From: Paraburkholderia sp. | GTDB lineage: Bacteria > Pseudomonadota > Gammaproteobacteria > Burkholderiales > Burkholderiaceae | Assembly: GCF_004298475.1 (NCBI RefSeq) | Contig: NZ_SCRP01000009.1 | Span: 83,856-147,855, forward strand | Length of the DNA: 64,000 bases | Direction: 5' to 3' | Shown: one piece after another, positions 16,878 through 25,312 of the stretch | How positions within the stretch are numbered: the first letter of the stretch is position 1 | Layout of the letters: every line of letters begins with the position of its first letter | Made by a program: the position numbers and the translations under genes | The notes under the pieces: generated by a model | Databases searched by the model: none | Seen by the model: the letters and a program-made list of their open reading frames with translations, nothing else | What the model was told of the DNA's origin: nothing

Positions 16878-19399
16878 GTTGCCTCTCCGTTGCGGCCTGC
16901 CTTTTGCACTGCGGTTTGTCTGGCGGTTTGCCCGGCCGTCGGCGCGAGAATCGCCGAGAACAGCAGCGCGAGGATCGCGCCGGGGCCGACGGTCAGCCCG
17001 AAGCTCGCGAGCATCGGCACGTGGGACAGCGACAGCAGCCCGAAGCCCGCCACCGTGGCGAGATTCGCGATCAGCAAAGAGACGAGCGTTTGCGGCGCGA
17101 TCGTCGGCGCGCCATCGGCTGCCTGGGCGGGCTTGTTGAAGAACAGTGCGTAGTTCGAACCGACGGCGACGATCAGCAACATGCCGATCAGGTGCAGCAG
17201 CGTCAACGGCGTGCCCGCGAGCGTGAGGCCGGCGCTCACGACCAGCGCGGCGGCGACGAGCGGCGCCAGCGTCCGGGCGACACGCTGCGGCGAACGCAGC
17301 GCGACCAGCAGCAGGGCCGCGATGGCCACGAAGCCCGCGAGAGCGAGACGCCGGTCTTCGCGCAGGTAGTTGACATACAGGCGGTCGGCTTCGGCTTTCA
17401 GGTCGACGAACAGCGCTCCAGGCACCCCGGCGCTCGCGACGGCGGCGCGAATCCGCGCGGCGTCGAGGCTCGGCTGTTGCGCGGCGTTCGCGACATCAGC
17501 AGCGTTCGCGCCCGTTGGCGCGGGCGTGCGCAGCGAAAGCATCGCGTTCCAGTGCCCGTCGCGCTCGCTCAAGAGGGCATCGACGGCGAGCGCCATCGAG
17601 GTGCCTTGCAGATCGGCGCGGCGCAACAGCGGTTGCTGGCGCGCGCGGCTCACGTCGGCGATGAATGGCGCGAACAGATCCGGTTTCACGTCGATCGTCT
17701 GGTTCGCGACAGCCGTGCGCATGCGTTCGGTCAGCACGTCGGCTTCCGGCAGGCTGGCCTGGCGCGCGCGCTGCGCTGCGTCGCTCGGCAGGAAGCGCGC
17801 GGGGCTTTCAAAGCCCGCGAGCACACCGGCATCGACCAGCGGCTGCAACTGCGCCGACACTTTCTCCGCGCCTTCGAGCACGGCCTGTTCGCTCGCACCG
17901 GGGATCACGACCAGAAAACGCACATCGGGCGCGCCGACGTCGGCGCGCAGACTCGTATCGAGCGCCAGGCTCTGCGCGGGCACCGGGCTCAGCGCGGCGA
18001 GTTCGTGGCTCCACAGGCTGCCGCGATGCATCGCGAGCACCGCGATGGCCGCCACGAGCAGCGCGCCGAACGGCCAGCGCAGCCGCGGCGCGAACCGCAA
18101 TGCGCGCGCGAGCACCGCGCCTGCGCGCGACGTGTCGCGCACGGCGCGGCGGTGGCTGCCGAGCGACGGCAGCACAAAACGCGTGACGACCGCCGCCGCC
18201 GTCAGCCCGGCGAGCGAATAAAGCCCGAGCTGGACAAGGCCGGGAAAGCCGGAGAACAGCATCGAGGCGAAGCCGCAAATCGAGGTCAGCACGCCGAGCC
18301 GGATGGTGGGCCAGTAGCGTTCGATCCATACGCGCGTCGAAGCCGCCCCGGCGACATTCGAGGACTGCACGAACAGATAGAACGAGTAATCGACCGCCTC
18401 GCCGATCAGCGTGGTGCCGAAGCCGAGCGTCAAGCCGTGCACGGTGCCGAACGCGAGGCTCACCGCCGCGAGCCCGGCCGCGATGCCGGACAGCACCGGC
18501 AGCAGCCCGAGCGCGAGCGTAAGCGGCGAGCGGTAGACGGTCAGCAGCAGCGCGACCACCAGCACGAGGCTCATCGACGACAGATGCTCGACGTCATGCC
18601 GGATCGCGTCGCGCGTCTGGACCGAGAACACGCCGGGGCCCGTCATCAGCAGCCGGTATTCAGACGCATCCGGCTGCGCTCGCGTCGCCGCCTCGAACGC
18701 ATGCTGCACGGCGGCTATCGCACGGGCCTGCGCATCGGTGTCCGAACCGGCGCTCGCCGTCTGCACGACGAGCACGGCGCGCTGCCCGTCGCGCGATGCC
18801 CACACGCCGTGGCTCGACGCGGGCAGCGCGCCGCTGTCGAGCTGGCTCACGAGCGCGGCGACTTCACCGGTGGGATCGTGCGGCAGCAACGCCTTCTCGA
18901 CGAGCCCCGCCGACGACGCGAGCAGCTCGAGGCTCTCGCCGAGCGCGTCGTGCAGTCCGGCGGCGGAAAAGCGTGCGGGCGTGACCGCCGGGCTCAGCAG
19001 GTAGCGGTGATCGAAGATGAACTGCTGATCGCGCGCGTTGCTCACGGGCTCGCCGTTGTTGACCGACACGAACTGCGGATCGTGGCGCAGCGCGGCTGCC
19101 AGCTGGCGTGACAGCGTTGCGCGCGCGGCGCTGGCGGCGCTGTCATTCGGTGCGCCGCCAACGATCGCCACGAGGATCAGCCGCGAGGGCAAGCCGTCGC
19201 GCAACTGATCGACCAGCACCTGCTGGCGGGCATCCGGCGAGCGCGGCAGGAATGCGGACAAGTCCGCCGTGAAGCGCGCGTGAGCGATGGCGATGCCGCA
19301 CGCGGCGAGGCACAGCAGCCACAGCAGCACGGCGCGCCGCTCCAGCAACGCTCGCAGGCGTCGATGCGCGGTGAGACGTGGCGGGCTCTGCAGCATCAT
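16874..19399 (-). CDS. MMPL/RND-family exporter of the aryl-polyene cluster
   Basis: An 841-residue inner-membrane protein with the RND/MMPL layout: one TM near residue 25, a large periplasmic loop, then a block of five or six TM helices (LSSMSLVLVVALLLTVYRSP onward). A second periplasmic domain and a second TM block follow (LALAGFVAIAALLLVALRSP). GTTLIGEAVDYSFYLF contains the conserved charged residues of TM4. Proteins of this type sit in aryl-polyene and xanthomonadin clusters and are thought to move the polyene lipid across the inner membrane with the LolA-like partner encoded upstream. Start at the first of two ATGs; 33 bases separate it from the LolA-like gene. Confidence 0.88.
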   Translation of the reverse strand: MMLQSPPRLTAHRRLRALLERRAVLLWLLCLAACGIAIAHARFTADLSAFLPRSPDARQQVLVDQLRDGLPSRLILVAIVGGAPNDSAASAARATLSRQLAAALRHDPQFVSVNNGEPVSNARDQQFIFDHRYLLSPAVTPARFSAAGLHDALGESLELLASSAGLVEKALLPHDPTGEVAALVSQLDSGALPASSHGVWASRDGQRAVLVVQTASAGSDTDAQARAIAAVQHAFEAATRAQPDASEYRLLMTGPGVFSVQTRDAIRHDVEHLSSMSLVLVVALLLTVYRSPLTLALGLLPVLSGIAAGLAAVSLAFGTVHGLTLGFGTTLIGEAVDYSFYLFVQSSNVAGAASTRVWIERYWPTIRLGVLTSICGFASMLFSGFPGLVQLGLYSLAGLTAAAVVTRFVLPSLGSHRRAVRDTSRAGAVLARALRFAPRLRWPFGALLVAAIAVLAMHRGSLWSHELAALSPVPAQSLALDTSLRADVGAPDVRFLVVIPGASEQAVLEGAEKVSAQLQPLVDAGVLAGFESPARFLPSDAAQRARQASLPEADVLTERMRTAVANQTIDVKPDLFAPFIADVSRARQQPLLRRADLQGTSMALAVDALLSERDGHWNAMLSLRTPAPTGANAADVANAAQQPSLDAARIRAAVASAGVPGALFVDLKAEADRLYVNYLREDRRLALAGFVAIAALLLVALRSPQRVARTLAPLVAAALVVSAGLTLAGTPLTLLHLIGMLLIVAVGSNYALFFNKPAQAADGAPTIAPQTLVSLLIANLATVAGFGLLSLSHVPMLASFGLTVGPGAILALLFSAILAPTAGQTARQTAVQKAGRNGEAT

Positions 19400-19432
19400 G
19401 ATTGGCGAACCTGAGCGGGGACCGGGCCGGTC

Positions 19433-20104
19433 TTAACGGGCACGGGCCGATGCGTCTCGCAGACGCATCACCGAATGGTCGCCGTCGGCCTGCCGGATCG
19501 TCACCGACTGCAACTGGTCGCGCGTGCCGTCGAGCGTGATCGTGCTGACGACCTTCAGCATGCGTGCGTCGAGCGGCGTGAGCGTCAGCGTCCAGCCATC
19601 GCCCTGGCCCGCAATCGCAACCTTGTACAGCTGTTCGAGCGTGTAGCGATTGCCGTCGAGCGTCGCGCGGATGCTCTCGATGAACGCGGCCACCTCCGGA
19701 TATTGATCGAGCGCCAGCGTGTAGCGATGGCCGCCGCGCGCGACGGTCACGCGGTTGCCCTCGACCACAAGATCTTCGGGCGTCGGGCTGAGGGTGCGCT
19801 TTTCCAGATGATCCGGCGCGGCGAACATCAGCTCGCCCGACGATTCCACCGGACGCGATGCAATCGACAGGTACTTGGTCTCGGTGAACGTCGCGTGTCC
19901 CGAGCGGTTTTGCGCGAGCGTGGCCATCAGCCGGTCGAGCGTCCAGGCGTTAGGGGCGTTAGATGCGTCCGGGGCGTTGGCCGGGGCCGCCGCGACGGCC
20001 CCGCACGGGAGGGCGAGCGAGACGGCGGCGGCAACGGCCGACAGCGCAACCGCAGCGGTGGCAAAGCGCGCGCGCACGGGGAGAGGGCGTTGCATCGGCG
20101 TCAT
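19433..20104 (-). CDS. LolA-like outer-membrane lipoprotein carrier protein
   Basis: A 223-residue periplasmic protein with a signal peptide ending about AVAAA, followed by a LolA-type fold: LDRLMATLAQNRSGHATFTE, SGELMFAAPDHLEK and VEGNRVTVARGGHRY. This COG2834 subgroup is found in aryl-polyene clusters and is proposed to carry the polyene lipid between membranes. The housekeeping LolA would be elsewhere. The start overlaps the upstream acyltransferase stop by four bases (20101-20104). Confidence 0.85.
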   Translation of the reverse strand: MTPMQRPLPVRARFATAAVALSAVAAAVSLALPCGAVAAAPANAPDASNAPNAWTLDRLMATLAQNRSGHATFTETKYLSIASRPVESSGELMFAAPDHLEKRTLSPTPEDLVVEGNRVTVARGGHRYTLALDQYPEVAAFIESIRATLDGNRYTLEQLYKVAIAGQGDGWTLTLTPLDARMLKVVSTITLDGTRDQLQSVTIRQADGDHSVMRLRDASARAR

Positions 20105-21096
20105 GTGTCGGAGGTCACGCGTGGCATGACGGTTCGCGTGCGCGGGGCTTCGCGCGTGATTTCGCGGGTGACTTCATCATGGCGGCGTGCGTCGGCCTCC
20201 TGCCAGAAATCGAAGAAGTTGAACCAGTTATAGGGCGCGGCGACGCAGCACTGCTCGACCAGCGCGACATAGCGCGCAAGGGCCGCCTGCACCTCGGCCG
20301 CGCGACGCTCGCGCGGCACGTCCGTGAAATCGGCGAGCGGCTCGAAGTGGATGTCGTAGCGATTGTCGTCGCGGTACAGCGCGGTCATGAAGATCACCGG
20401 GCGCCTGAGCATGGCCGCCATGTGCAGCGGCCCGACCGGGAAGGCGGCCGGGGCGCCGAGAAAAGGCATCGTCTGCGTCGACGAGCCGCCGTCGCGCAGC
20501 AGCGAGCGGTCCGCGAGTATGCCGACCATCGTGTTGGAGTCGAGCGCCTCGCTCACCTTCAGCATCGCGTCGACGCGCCCGAGGCCGATCACCTCCGGCC
20601 TCGCCTCGGGATTCACTGTCGCGAGGATCGCGTTGATGTTGCGCGCGTTGTCTTCGTACATCGTGACGGCGACGCGCAGGTCCGGCTGCGTGCGGCCGAC
20701 CGCGCGGATCGCTTCGAAGCTGCCGAGATGCGCGCCGACCAGGAACGCGCCGCGTCCGCCAACGAGTGCGTCAACGACGTGCGTTTCGCCGCGCACGCGG
20801 ATGTCGAACAGGTCGAAACGGTCGTTCAGCAGATAGACGCGGTCGTGAATCGTCGATGCGAACGTGAACACGTGCCGGTACACATCGCGCCATGTTGCCG
20901 GGCGGCCGAGCGCGCGGCGCAGATAACAGCGCGACGCCTTGCGCGACGGCGGCGAGAACAGGAAGAAATACGCGGCGATTGCGTGCAGCACGAGGCGGCC
21001 GGCACGCCGCCCGAAGCGCAGCGAGAGCCACGTCATCACGCGCAGCAGCGTGAGATTGCTGCGCTCCTTGTGTTGGGCCCATCCGTTGAGCTTCAT
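20101..21096 (-). CDS. LpxL/HtrB-like lysophospholipid acyltransferase
   Basis: A 331-residue membrane-associated acyltransferase. The N-terminal hydrophobic helix RLVLHAIAAYFFLFSP is followed by the HxxxxD-like variant GAHLGSFEAIRA; the usual His is present (H in GAHLGSFE) with Glu in the fifth position as in LpxL/LpxM. GILADRSLLRDGG is the second block. In aryl-polyene clusters this enzyme is thought to attach the polyene or a fatty acid to the lipid anchor. ATG 21096 overlaps the ligase stop (ATGA). An upstream extension of the frame reads an Arg-rich stretch inside the ligase and is rejected. Confidence 0.86.
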   Translation of the reverse strand: MKLNGWAQHKERSNLTLLRVMTWLSLRFGRRAGRLVLHAIAAYFFLFSPPSRKASRCYLRRALGRPATWRDVYRHVFTFASTIHDRVYLLNDRFDLFDIRVRGETHVVDALVGGRGAFLVGAHLGSFEAIRAVGRTQPDLRVAVTMYEDNARNINAILATVNPEARPEVIGLGRVDAMLKVSEALDSNTMVGILADRSLLRDGGSSTQTMPFLGAPAAFPVGPLHMAAMLRRPVIFMTALYRDDNRYDIHFEPLADFTDVPRERRAAEVQAALARYVALVEQCCVAAPYNWFNFFDFWQEADARRHDEVTREITREAPRTRTVMPRVTSDT

Positions 21097-23036
21097 GCGC
21101 GTGCCGCTCCGTGGGCCTGGGTTGCGTCCGGCACGTTCGGCGCGTCCGGCGCGTTCGGCGCGGACAGCACGCCGCTTGCGACCTCGCGCTGACCGGCGCT
21201 CACCGTGAAGCGGATCGCGCCGCTCGCGGTGCTTTCGAACCCGACATCGAGCGTTTCGTCCGGCGCCGCCGGGCTCAGGAACTTTGCCGAGTTGATGCGG
21301 CACCGGTCGAACGAGCGGTTCAATGCCGCGCCGATCGCCATGAGCGCGTGATCGAGCAACACCACGCCGGGGACGATCGGTTGTCCGGGGAAGTGGCCGG
21401 GCAAGGCCGGATGGCCGGCGGGAATCGTGAACGTGAGCGGCGCGGTGTGCGCGGTGTTACAGGCCGCGTGTCGCTGCGGCGGCGCTGTTTCGGGTTGTGC
21501 CTCGTTCGGGCGCTGTGCGACGAGCATTGCAAGCACGTTACGCGGCAGCTTGCCGGTCGCGTTGCGCGGCAGCGCGTCGACGAACCGCAGCGGGCGCGGC
21601 ATGAACGCCGCATCGATGCGCTCGCGCAGCGCGTGCAGCAGATCGGCGGCGCTCAGTTGCGGGGCGACGACCAGCGCGGCCAGGCGCGCGACCGGTCCGC
21701 CGCACGCGGGGATGTCAGCGCAGTTGCCCGCGTGATCGCCCGACTTCGCCGCAGCGTCGGCAGCCGCGCCGGCTTGCGACGGCGCTTCGTCCGGCATGTA
21801 GAACACGCCGTCCTCGACGCCGGGGATCGCGTTCAGTTGATAGTTCAGGTACGCGAGCGAGGTCCGCTTGCCCGCGATATTCACGAGGTCGGTCTTGCGA
21901 CCGTGCAACAGGAAATGGCTGTCGTCCAGCAATTCGATGGCATCGCCCATCGGCACCGGTTCTTCGATGTGGCCGCCCGACGCCCAGGCGCACGGGCCGC
22001 CGTCGTTGCACGCTTCATTGCCAACTTCGTCGCTCGCGCTGTCGTCCTGCCCGTCACCGTGTGCCTGCGGACTCGTGTCGAGGCGCACGCCCGCCAGCAG
22101 GTGCCATGGATCGCCCTGCGCGGTCCGGCGCGTGGCGATCTGGCCGGTTTCCGTGCTGCCGTAGATCTCGATCAGCGGTGCGGCGAGCCGCGCCTCGGCC
22201 TCGCGGGCGAGCGTCGGCGGGAGCGGCGCCGTGGCCGAGAGCACCAGCGACGCGCCCGGCAGCGCCCGGTCGGCGGCGAGCAGCGCGCGCAGATGAACGG
22301 GCGTCGTCACCAGCACGCGCGGCGCGGGCACCGCTTCGAGTTCGGCGCGCACGTCGGCCGGGTAGAACGGCTGGCGATTGCTGAACGCGAGGCCGCCGAT
22401 CAGCGCGAGCAGCACCGTCGATTCGAAGCCGTACATGTGCTGCGCGGGCACCGTGCCGATCAGCGTGTGCTTTCCGGCATCCGGACCGGTCGCCAGGCCG
22501 AGCCGTTCGGCTGCGGCCCGCACGCAGCGCACGAGCAATCCCCACGTCTTGCGATGGGGCACCGGCGTACCGGTCGAGCCCGACGTGAAGACGTAGGCGA
22601 CGACCTGCGCCGCGTCGATCTGCGGCACGGCGATGTCGTCGTGCGCATCGGACGCGCCAGGCTCCGGAAACCGGAAGCGCGGCAAGTCGATCGTGCAGTC
22701 GGCGGCATCGTGCAGGCAGAACGTATCCGGGGCGAACGTCGCCAGCTGGCGCACCATTTCCGGCGTTTGCGTCGACGGCAGCAGGCTGATCCTGCCGGCT
22801 ACGAGCGCCGCGCACAGGCCGACCGCGAACCGGTAGCGGTCGACGCAGACATTGAACACGTGGCCGCCGGGCGGGAGCGCGGCGGCGAGGCGGGCGACAT
22901 CCGCGAGGAACGTGCGCACGGATACCGGCGCGCCATCGCGCCAGGCGATTGTCCGGCCAGGCGCCGGGTGAAATAGCAGCGGATAACTCGACATGACGTC
23001 AGCAGAAACGGTTGCGGGAGGGCGCGGCGACATCAT
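21093..23036 (-). CDS. AMP-dependent acyl/aryl ligase fused to a C-terminal hotdog domain
   Basis: A 647-residue two-domain protein. Residues about 20-490 are an ANL-superfamily ligase: FTSGSTGTPVPHRKTWG (P-loop, 150-166), IEIYGSTETGQIA (A5), and GKLPRN with the catalytic Lys. Residues about 520-640 are a hotdog domain with HFPGQPIVPGVVLLDHALM, as in FabZ/FabA-like dehydratases. It would activate the aryl acid starter and may also dehydrate intermediates. ATG 23036 overlaps the upstream stop (ATGA at 23036-23033). A second possible start (MSSYPLLF, near 22994) would remove 14 residues. A low-complexity insert (about 395-425) separates the ligase core from the C-terminal subdomain. Confidence 0.87.
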   Translation of the reverse strand: MMSPRPPATVSADVMSSYPLLFHPAPGRTIAWRDGAPVSVRTFLADVARLAAALPPGGHVFNVCVDRYRFAVGLCAALVAGRISLLPSTQTPEMVRQLATFAPDTFCLHDAADCTIDLPRFRFPEPGASDAHDDIAVPQIDAAQVVAYVFTSGSTGTPVPHRKTWGLLVRCVRAAAERLGLATGPDAGKHTLIGTVPAQHMYGFESTVLLALIGGLAFSNRQPFYPADVRAELEAVPAPRVLVTTPVHLRALLAADRALPGASLVLSATAPLPPTLAREAEARLAAPLIEIYGSTETGQIATRRTAQGDPWHLLAGVRLDTSPQAHGDGQDDSASDEVGNEACNDGGPCAWASGGHIEEPVPMGDAIELLDDSHFLLHGRKTDLVNIAGKRTSLAYLNYQLNAIPGVEDGVFYMPDEAPSQAGAAADAAAKSGDHAGNCADIPACGGPVARLAALVVAPQLSAADLLHALRERIDAAFMPRPLRFVDALPRNATGKLPRNVLAMLVAQRPNEAQPETAPPQRHAACNTAHTAPLTFTIPAGHPALPGHFPGQPIVPGVVLLDHALMAIGAALNRSFDRCRINSAKFLSPAAPDETLDVGFESTASGAIRFTVSAGQREVASGVLSAPNAPDAPNVPDATQAHGAARA

Positions 23037-23689
23037 GGCGCCCGGCCCGCGCGTAGCGCCATCGTCCGCCGATATGCCCTGACAGCATCCAGCATGCCCG
23101 CGCGGCGTGTGTCCGGCAGCGCGAAGCGGCGCCAGACATGCTCGGCCACGAACATGACGCCGACGAGCGGCAACGCGAAGTAATTGGCGAACGTCGACCA
23201 TTCGACGATTGGCGCCGTCGCAAACAGCACCGTCGAAATCGCGGCGATCACGACGAAAAAGAGCGTCCACGCCACGGTGATCTGTCGCGTATAGCGCTTG
23301 ACGGGCGGCGTGAGCGAGCCGTCCATCATCGCGGCAAACTGCGTGCACAGCGGCTCGCGGCCGGGCAGCAGCGTGCTGCCGAACACCAGCGCGAGCGCCA
23401 GGTTGAAACCGGCGTGCTCCAGATAAAGGCCCCACGCGAAGTGCTGCGCGAGCGGCTCGCGCGCGAACCACAGCGCGGCGCAGGCCAGTGCCCACAGCGG
23501 CAGCAGCCAGCCTCGCCGCTTCGAGCGCGCCGCAGCCGAGAACGCGATCACGAACAGCGGCGCAAGCACGAGCGCGAGCCCGAAGCCGTGTTCGCCCGGC
23601 GTGGCGGCCGCATGGTGCGCGCCGGCCTCGTAGACCAGCAATCCGGCGAACGCGGCCCCGCCGCGCGCGATGGGCTTCAGCGCGCGCAC
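23033..23689 (-). CDS. COG4648-type membrane protein of the aryl-polyene cluster
   Basis: A 218-residue integral membrane protein with about five or six TM helices (GLALVLAPLFVIAFS, FNLALALVFGSTLL, ITVAWTLFFVVIAAISTVLF, YFALPLVGVMFVAEHVWRRF). GREPLCTQFA is a conserved cytoplasmic loop motif of the family. Members occur next to the AMP-ligase in aryl-polyene clusters; their role is not established. The start is a GTG at 23689; it is the first gene of the minus-strand arm and overlaps the ligase by four bases. Confidence 0.8.
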   Translation of the reverse strand: MRALKPIARGGAAFAGLLVYEAGAHHAAATPGEHGFGLALVLAPLFVIAFSAAARSKRRGWLLPLWALACAALWFAREPLAQHFAWGLYLEHAGFNLALALVFGSTLLPGREPLCTQFAAMMDGSLTPPVKRYTRQITVAWTLFFVVIAAISTVLFATAPIVEWSTFANYFALPLVGVMFVAEHVWRRFALPDTRRAGMLDAVRAYRRTMALRAGRAP

Positions 23690-24281
23690 CGGGTTGCCTC
23701 GGCGCGCGTCGGCGCCGGCCGCACGGCGTCCTTCCGGCCGCAGTGCGACGGGCTGCGGCAGAGGGAAGGGCTTGCCAGTAGAAAAACGGATAAATTGTGC
23801 TGCATGTCTGGAAACGTCAGGGCAGGACGTCGAAACCGGTTCGAATCGGTTGGTATGGGTTAGACCGATCCGCGAGACGTCGGGTCAAACCATCGAACCA
23901 TACGAAAGGCTTTCGGCGGGGGTTGGCCGGTGCGTATCAGCGGCCACATTTTAGAGTGCCGCGAGGGGGGGAGACTACCGGGCGGGCACGGATTTTGTAA
24001 CGTTTTGTATGGGATATCGCCCGAAAGACAGCGGGGCCGCCTGCCGGAGGAGCCCGTATTGGCTGCCATTGGATGAGGCGTTCCGTACATCTGCGCCAGA
24101 ACATCCGGCGCGGGAAAGAATCGAACTGTCTGTAACCATTCGCGCTATACGGGCCATATCCCTTCGGCTAGAATGCACGCAAATTTAGCGTTCCCAAAAT
24201 ATACTATTCAAGTGGGGGCTGAATGCCGGGTTAGCTGCGCAGCCCACGCGCCCTCGCACAAAATTCCCGTCTGCAAGCATC
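23690..24281. promoter_or_regulatory. Divergent control region of the aryl-polyene cluster
   Basis: About 590 bases between the two arms of the cluster, with no supported gene. It is clearly AT-richer toward the ACP side. The imperfect palindrome AACCG-GTTCGAAT-CGGTT lies at about 23836-23853, and related ACCATCGAACCATACG sequences follow near 23889. These may be regulator sites; no -35/-10 pair stood out. It probably holds both divergent promoters. Confidence 0.5.
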
Positions 24282-24542
24282 ATGAATGAACTGGAAAAGG
24301 AACTCGCTACGTTAATGATCAGCGAGCTGAACCTGGAGGACATCCAGCCGGAAACCGTATCGGCCGACACGCCGCTGTACGGCGACGGTTTCGGACTCGA
24401 CTCCATCGACATTCTGGAAATTGCGCTGCTGATTTCGAAGAAATATGGCTTCGAATTGCGTTCAGATAATCCGGATAACGAAAAGATTTTTGCGACGCTC
24501 GGCGCATTGAGCGCGTATATCGCCGCGCATCGCACGCGCTGA
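24282..24542 (+). CDS. Acyl carrier protein of the aryl-polyene cluster
   Basis: An 86-residue ACP with the phosphopantetheine attachment Ser41 in GLDSIDILEIAL. The four-helix fold is clear (MNELEKELATLMISELNLED, then LSAYIAAHRTR at the end). It carries the growing polyketide-like chain between ketosynthase, reductase and dehydratase. Only one ACP is seen here, whereas many aryl-polyene clusters have two. It is the first gene of the plus-strand arm, 53 bases ahead of the reductase. Confidence 0.9.
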   Translation: MNELEKELATLMISELNLEDIQPETVSADTPLYGDGFGLDSIDILEIALLISKKYGFELRSDNPDNEKIFATLGALSAYIAAHRTR

Positions 24543-24595
24543 GCACACTGCACGTCGTTCACACGGGGAGCACCTCAAATGGGAGTGATGAGTCG

Positions 24596-25312
24596 ATGCG
24601 CGCGCTCGTGACGGGTGGCAGCGGCGCGCTGGGGCAGGCCATCGGCGAGGCGCTCGCCCAGGCCGGCCATGAGGTCTGGCTCCACGCGAACCGCAATCTC
24701 GCCCAGGCCGAAGCGTGCGCGCAGCGCATCGCCGCGTCGGGCGGCATCGCCCATGCGATTGCATTCGACGTGACCGACGCCGATGCGGCGCAAGCCGCGC
24801 TCGCGCAACTGGCCGACGAGGCGCCGGTGCAGATCCTCGTCAATAACGCGGGCATTCACGACGACGCCCCGATGGCCGGGATGACGCAACAGCAGTGGCG
24901 TCGCGTGATCGATGTCTCGCTCAACGGTTTTTTCAACGTCACGCAGCCGCTGTTGCTGCCGATGATCCGCACGCGCTGGGGGCGCATCGTCAATATTGCG
25001 TCGGTGGCGGGCGTGATGGGCAATCGCGGCCAGACGAACTACGCAGCCGCGAAAGCCGGCCTGATCGGCGCGACGAAGTCGCTTGCGCTCGAACTGGCGT
25101 CGCGCGGCATCACGGTGAATGCCGTTGCGCCCGGCATCGTCGCTTCGCCGATGGCCGCGCAGGCCTTTCCGTCCGAGCGCATCAAGCAACTGGTTCCGGC
25201 GCAGCGCGCGGGCCAGCCAGAAGAAGTCGCGGCGATGGTCGCCTATCTGGTGTCCGATGCTGCCGCCTATGTCACGGGCCAGGTTCTGCAGATCAACGGC
25301 GGTCTCGCATGA
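24596..25312 (+). CDS. 3-oxoacyl-ACP reductase (FabG-like SDR) of the aryl-polyene cluster
   Basis: A 238-residue short-chain dehydrogenase. The NADPH loop is VTGGSGALGQAIG, NNAG is present, and the catalytic Ser-Tyr-Lys are in IASVAGVMGNRGQTNYAAAK. The C terminus INGGLA is FabG-like. It reduces the 3-keto intermediate of each cycle. The ATG follows GGGAGTGATG. Its stop overlaps the start of the next gene (ATGA at 25309-25312). Confidence 0.9.
   Translation: MRALVTGGSGALGQAIGEALAQAGHEVWLHANRNLAQAEACAQRIAASGGIAHAIAFDVTDADAAQAALAQLADEAPVQILVNNAGIHDDAPMAGMTQQQWRRVIDVSLNGFFNVTQPLLLPMIRTRWGRIVNIASVAGVMGNRGQTNYAAAKAGLIGATKSLALELASRGITVNAVAPGIVASPMAAQAFPSERIKQLVPAQRAGQPEEVAAMVAYLVSDAAAYVTGQVLQINGGLA

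Noticed and set aside
16703-19111. 802-codon plus-strand ORF
   Set aside because: It is antisense to the MMPL exporter, which has clear transmembrane and family motifs. The product is an Arg/Gln/Glu-rich shadow typical of high-GC DNA.
21111-22976. 621-codon plus-strand ORF
   Set aside because: Antisense to the AMP-ligase fusion; composition is Arg-rich with no recognisable domain.
23829-23856. tRNA-like T-arm (GGTTCGAATC)
   Set aside because: The motif sits in an inverted repeat with an 8-base loop, and no matching acceptor, anticodon or D arm can be folded around it.
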